Source: Bacteroidota bacterium (GTDB lineage Bacteria > Bacteroidota > Bacteroidia > Flavobacteriales > Flavobacteriaceae). From it: 64,000 bases of DNA. The stretch covers positions 1-64,000 of the forward strand of contig JAEXIT010000012.1 of NCBI GenBank assembly GCA_023446155.1. Direction: 5' to 3'. The translations under genes were made by a program, and so were the position numbers. The stretch's first letter is position 1, and each line of letters opens with the position of its first letter. This document shows, piece by piece, positions 60,892-64,000 of the stretch. Under the pieces are notes generated by a model that was given only the letters and a program-made list of their open reading frames with translations, had not been told where the DNA came from and did not search any database.

Positions 60892-61671
60892 ATGAAAAAA
60901 GCGGCCCTATTATTTATTCTCCTGATCATAACGGTTACATCCTTTGCGCAAAAGGATTCTGCTTTTACTACCGGCGAATGGTTTAAGTTCCGAATTCACT
61001 ATGGGATTGTAAATGCGGGTTATGCTACTCTGGAAGTTCAGGATGCAGTCAAAAACAATAAAAAAGTATTCCACATACTGGGCAACGGTTATACAACCGG
61101 AATGACCAAGTTTTTCTTCAAAGTGGAAGACGACTATCAGAGTTATATCGACAAGCAAACCGGTCGTCCGTACCAGTTTGTAAGAAAAATAAACGAAGGA
61201 GGTTATAAGAAAAACCAGGAAGGGTTCTTTAATCAAACAAAAAAAACAGTTTTTGTGAAAGATTATGAAAAGAACACCGAAAACACGTTTCCCGTACCCG
61301 AAAATGTCCAAGATATCGTATCTTCATTTTATTATTTGCGAAACCATCCCCACATCGACAAGTTAAAAGAAGGTGAGTCGATCGTCATCGATATGTTTTT
61401 TGATGATGAAACCTTTAAATTTAAGCTAAAGTTTCTCGGTAGAGAAGATATAAAAACTAAATTTGGGACCATTTCCACGATGATATTCCGTCCGTATGTG
61501 CAGGCTGGCCGTGTTTTTAAAGAACAGGAGAGTCTAACGGTTTGGATATCAGACGATGAGAATCGTTTGCCGATACGTATAAAGGCAAGTTTGGCTGTAG
61601 GTTCGTTGAAAGCCGATTTGGATGAATTCAAGGGACTGAAAAACTCTTTCAAAATTAAAGTGAAACCATAA
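60892..61671 (+). CDS. DUF3108 secreted protein
   Basis: 259 residues with a signal peptide (cleavage near TSFAQ). DUF3108 architecture: GEWFKFRIHYGIVNAGYATLEV at the start, then KVFHILGNGYTTGMTKFFF, YQSYIDKQTGRPYQFVRKI, and the end RLPIRIKASLAVGSLKADLDEF. The family is beta-barrel-like, thought to be periplasmic or outer-membrane, and has no known reaction. It shares one base with the start of the tryptophan dioxygenase gene (TAATG), so translation is coupled even though the proteins seem unrelated. Confidence 0.9.
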   Translation: MKKAALLFILLIITVTSFAQKDSAFTTGEWFKFRIHYGIVNAGYATLEVQDAVKNNKKVFHILGNGYTTGMTKFFFKVEDDYQSYIDKQTGRPYQFVRKINEGGYKKNQEGFFNQTKKTVFVKDYEKNTENTFPVPENVQDIVSSFYYLRNHPHIDKLKEGESIVIDMFFDDETFKFKLKFLGREDIKTKFGTISTMIFRPYVQAGRVFKEQESLTVWISDDENRLPIRIKASLAVGSLKADLDEFKGLKNSFKIKVKP

Positions 61672-62597
61672 TGAAAATTACCTCAGAGATTCAGAGTAAG
61701 ATAGATGAAATAGATGCAAAATATAAAGCGATAAACCAAAAGACGGAAACCCATTTGGAAGGGATGCTTTGGTCGAAGCCCATAACGTATTGGGATTACA
61801 TTCAAACAGACCCGCTTTTGAGTCTCCAGGTACAACGAACAACACTTCCGGATGAGATGGTGTTTATCATGTACCATCAGGTAAACGAGTTGCTTTTTAA
61901 AATGATATTGTGGGAAATCAACCAATTGGCACATTGTAGCGAATTGTCCACATCGTTTTTTACCGATAAGCTGATGCGTATCAGCCGCTATTTCGATATG
62001 CTAACCACTTCTTTTGATATTATGAAAGAAGGAATGGCAGTTGATCAATATCTGAAATTCCGAAATACATTAACACCGGCCAGTGGTTTTCAAAGTGCCC
62101 AATACCGACTGATCGAGTTCGCATCTACCGATTTGATCAATCTGATCGACCACCGTTTCCGTGCAACCATCGACAGAAATACGCCATACGAACATGCATT
62201 CGAGCATTTGTATTGGCAGGCTGCCGGAAAAGATTATAAAACCGGCGAAAAATCATATCTGATTAAAGAATTCGAAAAGAAATATAAAAAAACCTTTCTG
62301 GCACATATGGAAGAATTCAACACCATAAACCTTTGGCGTAAATTCAAACAACTGCCGGAAGCCGATCAGAAAAATGAAGACCTGGTTCAGGCGATGCGTC
62401 ATTACGACAAAACAGTGAACATTACCTGGGTTATGGGACATTATAATGCAGCGGTTAAATATATCGAAAGTGTACCGGGAACACAGGAAGCAACCGGAGG
62501 AAGTGATTGGAAAAAATATATGTTACCCAAATACCAGCGAAGAATTTTCTTCCCGGAACTATGGTCGGATGAAGAATTGGAGAAATGGGGAGAATAA
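61671..62597 (+). CDS. kynA: Tryptophan 2,3-dioxygenase
   Basis: 308 residues. The heme-dioxygenase shows YWDYIQTDPLLSLQVQRTT, DEMVFIMYHQVNELLFKMI, FRNTLTPASGFQSAQYR, WVMGHYNAAVKYI and the substrate-loop EATGGSDWKKYM. It converts tryptophan to N-formylkynurenine in the cytosol, the first step of the kynurenine pathway. The proximal His is probably in WVMGH. Coupled by one base to the DUF3108 gene. The later enzyme 3-hydroxyanthranilate dioxygenase is at 7718, so the pathway is scattered. The sequence is somewhat unlike proteobacterial KynA but key motifs are kept. Confidence 0.9.
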   Translation: MKITSEIQSKIDEIDAKYKAINQKTETHLEGMLWSKPITYWDYIQTDPLLSLQVQRTTLPDEMVFIMYHQVNELLFKMILWEINQLAHCSELSTSFFTDKLMRISRYFDMLTTSFDIMKEGMAVDQYLKFRNTLTPASGFQSAQYRLIEFASTDLINLIDHRFRATIDRNTPYEHAFEHLYWQAAGKDYKTGEKSYLIKEFEKKYKKTFLAHMEEFNTINLWRKFKQLPEADQKNEDLVQAMRHYDKTVNITWVMGHYNAAVKYIESVPGTQEATGGSDWKKYMLPKYQRRIFFPELWSDEELEKWGE

Positions 62598-62623
62598 ATG
62601 AATAACCACTAAACCTACTAGAA

Positions 62624-63853
62624 TTGAAATATATTGCCATCATATTAGTATTAACAACATTATTTGCCTGTAATAAAAAAGAAGAAAAGGAAGTCAAAGC
62701 TCCTGTAGTTAAAAAAGAAAAAATCCTGGTTGAATACGGATTTACGCTTAACGATTTTAAAGTGGTTAACGATACCGTTAAATCCGGTGACAGCTTCGGA
62801 AAAATTCTAGGATCACAAAACTTTGACGCAGCCCGTATTCATGAGATTAACGAAAAAATAAAAGACAGCTTTAATGTTCGCGATATCAGGATTGGCAAAC
62901 CCTATACCTTATTGCAAAACAAAACCGCACCACACGATCTGAAGGTATTTATTTACCAACCGGATCGAATGACTTATTATGTGGTGGATCTTAGAGATTC
63001 GATTGTGGTGCATAAAAAACAACGTCCCGTTACGATTAAACGACGAACCATCGCTGCGGCTATCGACGGATCGGTATCGGAAACCTTAAAAAATGCAGGT
63101 GTCTCAGCAGCGCTGGCACCGGAATTGTCCCGAATTTATGCCTGGTCGATCGACTTCTTTAAAATTCAAAAAGGAGATAAGTTTGCGGTAACCATCAACG
63201 AAAAATATATTAGCGATACCATTTATGCCGGAATTGAAAGTATCGATGCTTCCTATTTCGAATACAAAGGCAAAAAAGTATATGCATTCCCGTTTAAACA
63301 AGATCCGAATTCCAGAAGGGTCGATTATTTTGACGAAGAAGGAAAAGTGCTGAAAAATATGTTTTTAAAAGCACCACTTAAGTTTGTCAACATTACTTCG
63401 CGATTTACCAAAAGCCGTTTCCACCCGGTTCAGTTAAAGTGGAAAGCGCATAACGGAACGGATTATGCTGCGCCAACGGGAACCCCGATTATGACAACTG
63501 CGTCCGGAGTGGTAGAACGTACCGGATATACCGCAGGAAATGGTAACTTTGTAAAAGTAAAACACAACGGTACCTATGCTACCCAATACCTGCACATGTC
63601 GAAGATCCTGGTTCGTCAGGGACAACGCGTACAACAGGGAGATGTTATCGGAAGGGTAGGAAGTACCGGACTGGCAACAGGGCCTCACGTGTGTTACCGT
63701 TTCTGGAAAAACGGTATTCAGGTGGATCCGTTACGCCAAAAGCTTCCGAATTCGGAACCTATGAATGCAAAATACAGAACGCGGTATATGGAGTATATCA
63801 AACCGCTTAAAAAAGAATTAGACAGTGTTTCAATTGCTAAGTTTGGAGAATAG
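62624..63853 (+). CDS. M23 peptidoglycan DD-metallopeptidase lipoprotein (TTG start)
   Basis: 409 residues. The start is a TTG at 62624: no ATG or GTG follows the upstream in-frame stop (62603-62605), and starting there gives a lipoprotein signal ending TTLFAC (Cys16). The middle of about 60-250 is an OapA/LysM-like beta region. The LytM/M23 zinc site is NGTDYAAPTGTPIM with the preceding His, and the HMSKILVR and GPHVCYRFW motifs. It probably cuts peptidoglycan cross-links in the periplasm. The final 30 residues are basic. It lies 26 bases after kynA and abuts pgi. A TTG start may lower expression. Confidence 0.9.
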   Translation: MKYIAIILVLTTLFACNKKEEKEVKAPVVKKEKILVEYGFTLNDFKVVNDTVKSGDSFGKILGSQNFDAARIHEINEKIKDSFNVRDIRIGKPYTLLQNKTAPHDLKVFIYQPDRMTYYVVDLRDSIVVHKKQRPVTIKRRTIAAAIDGSVSETLKNAGVSAALAPELSRIYAWSIDFFKIQKGDKFAVTINEKYISDTIYAGIESIDASYFEYKGKKVYAFPFKQDPNSRRVDYFDEEGKVLKNMFLKAPLKFVNITSRFTKSRFHPVQLKWKAHNGTDYAAPTGTPIMTTASGVVERTGYTAGNGNFVKVKHNGTYATQYLHMSKILVRQGQRVQQGDVIGRVGSTGLATGPHVCYRFWKNGIQVDPLRQKLPNSEPMNAKYRTRYMEYIKPLKKELDSVSIAKFGE

Positions 63854-64000
63854 ATGTTAGAGAATACAAATCCTACAGGAACTGTTGCCTGGCAAAAGTT
63901 GCGTGCCCATTTTAACGAAATGCAGTATGTGAAAATGCAGGATCTTTTTGAAGCCGATACACAACGGGTTGAAAAGCTACACCTGATTTGGAATGACTTT
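63854..64000 (+). CDS. pgi: Glucose-6-phosphate isomerase, N-terminal part (runs off window)
   Basis: The 49 visible codons begin directly after the TAG of the M23 gene with no gap (TAGATG). The translation, with PTGTVAWQKLRAHFNEM, KMQDLFEADTQRVEK and HLIWNDF, matches the start of bacterial Pgi, in which WxxL, MxDLFxxD and a closing Asp-Phe recur. The enzyme interconverts glucose-6-phosphate and fructose-6-phosphate. The catalytic part is outside the window, so this rests on the N-terminal pattern alone. Confidence 0.8.
   Translation, partial: MLENTNPTGTVAWQKLRAHFNEMQYVKMQDLFEADTQRVEKLHLIWNDF

Overview
The window looks like a chromosomal segment of a Flavobacteriaceae bacterium, most likely Flavobacterium or a close relative. 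The signs are moderate-to-low GC, promoters with a TAnnTTTG -7 box (sometimes with a TTTG or TTG -33 box) and no Shine-Dalgarno sequences, a gliding/T9SS-type gene (porZ), a Bat aerotolerance operon, SusC/RagA-like TonB receptors, many small Bacteroidota lipoproteins, and the yicC-gmk-nadD order. I see no rRNA, tRNA, CRISPR, insertion sequence or prophage. It is mostly core genome with a few accessory genes.

Layout. 1-1.6 kb: the end of an OmpA-family gene, then a decaying stretch with a lipoprotein gene broken by an in-frame stop, a 5'-truncated gene remnant and three copies of a palindromic repeat. 1.6-7.7 kb: two surface lipoproteins (DUF5689, choice-of-anchor J) behind a TonB-dependent receptor, divergent from a secreted endonuclease/exonuclease/phosphatase-fold enzyme. 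7.7-13.3 kb: 3-hydroxyanthranilate dioxygenase, an ALDH7-type dehydrogenase, a beta-barrel protein, an overlapping metallophosphoesterase/AlbA_2 gene pair and an SDR. 13.4-22.4 kb: a complete Bat operon (moxR, DUF58, a two-TM protein, batA-batE). 22.4-26.1 kb: a possible small RNA, a lipoprotein, cvpA, pheS and two unknown conserved-looking genes. 26.2-34.3 kb: a GH92 alpha-mannosidase, TerC, gpsA, a YqhD-like alcohol dehydrogenase and two lipoproteins. 34.3-41.1 kb: yicC-gmk-nadD, a DMT exporter with an ArsC-like protein, DinB, a DUF3298 lipoprotein, cystathionine gamma-synthase and an outer-membrane protein. 41.3-48.9 kb: porZ, recO and ileS-dksA-like-lspA. 49.1-52.1 kb: a class II Fic protein, then a minus-strand operon ending in a 58-residue lipoprotein. 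52.2-64.0 kb: uvrC with a patatin/beta-barrel protein, an APC permease, hmgA-hppD, a strong small-RNA candidate, DUF3108 with tryptophan 2,3-dioxygenase, an M23 peptidase with a TTG start, and the beginning of pgi.

How the genes fit together. Aromatic amino-acid catabolism is a recurring theme: hppD and hmgA for tyrosine, and tryptophan dioxygenase and 3-hydroxyanthranilate dioxygenase for tryptophan. With nadD also present, the tryptophan genes could serve NAD synthesis. Envelope biology is the second theme: porZ, lspA, OmpA, Bat proteins, M23 and patatin. Nothing here is clearly a new defence or mobile system. The least explained items are the two promoter-terminator units without a substantial ORF (about 22.5 and 60.7 kb), the palindromic repeat family, the broken genes near 1 kb, and the phosphatase/AlbA_2 pair.
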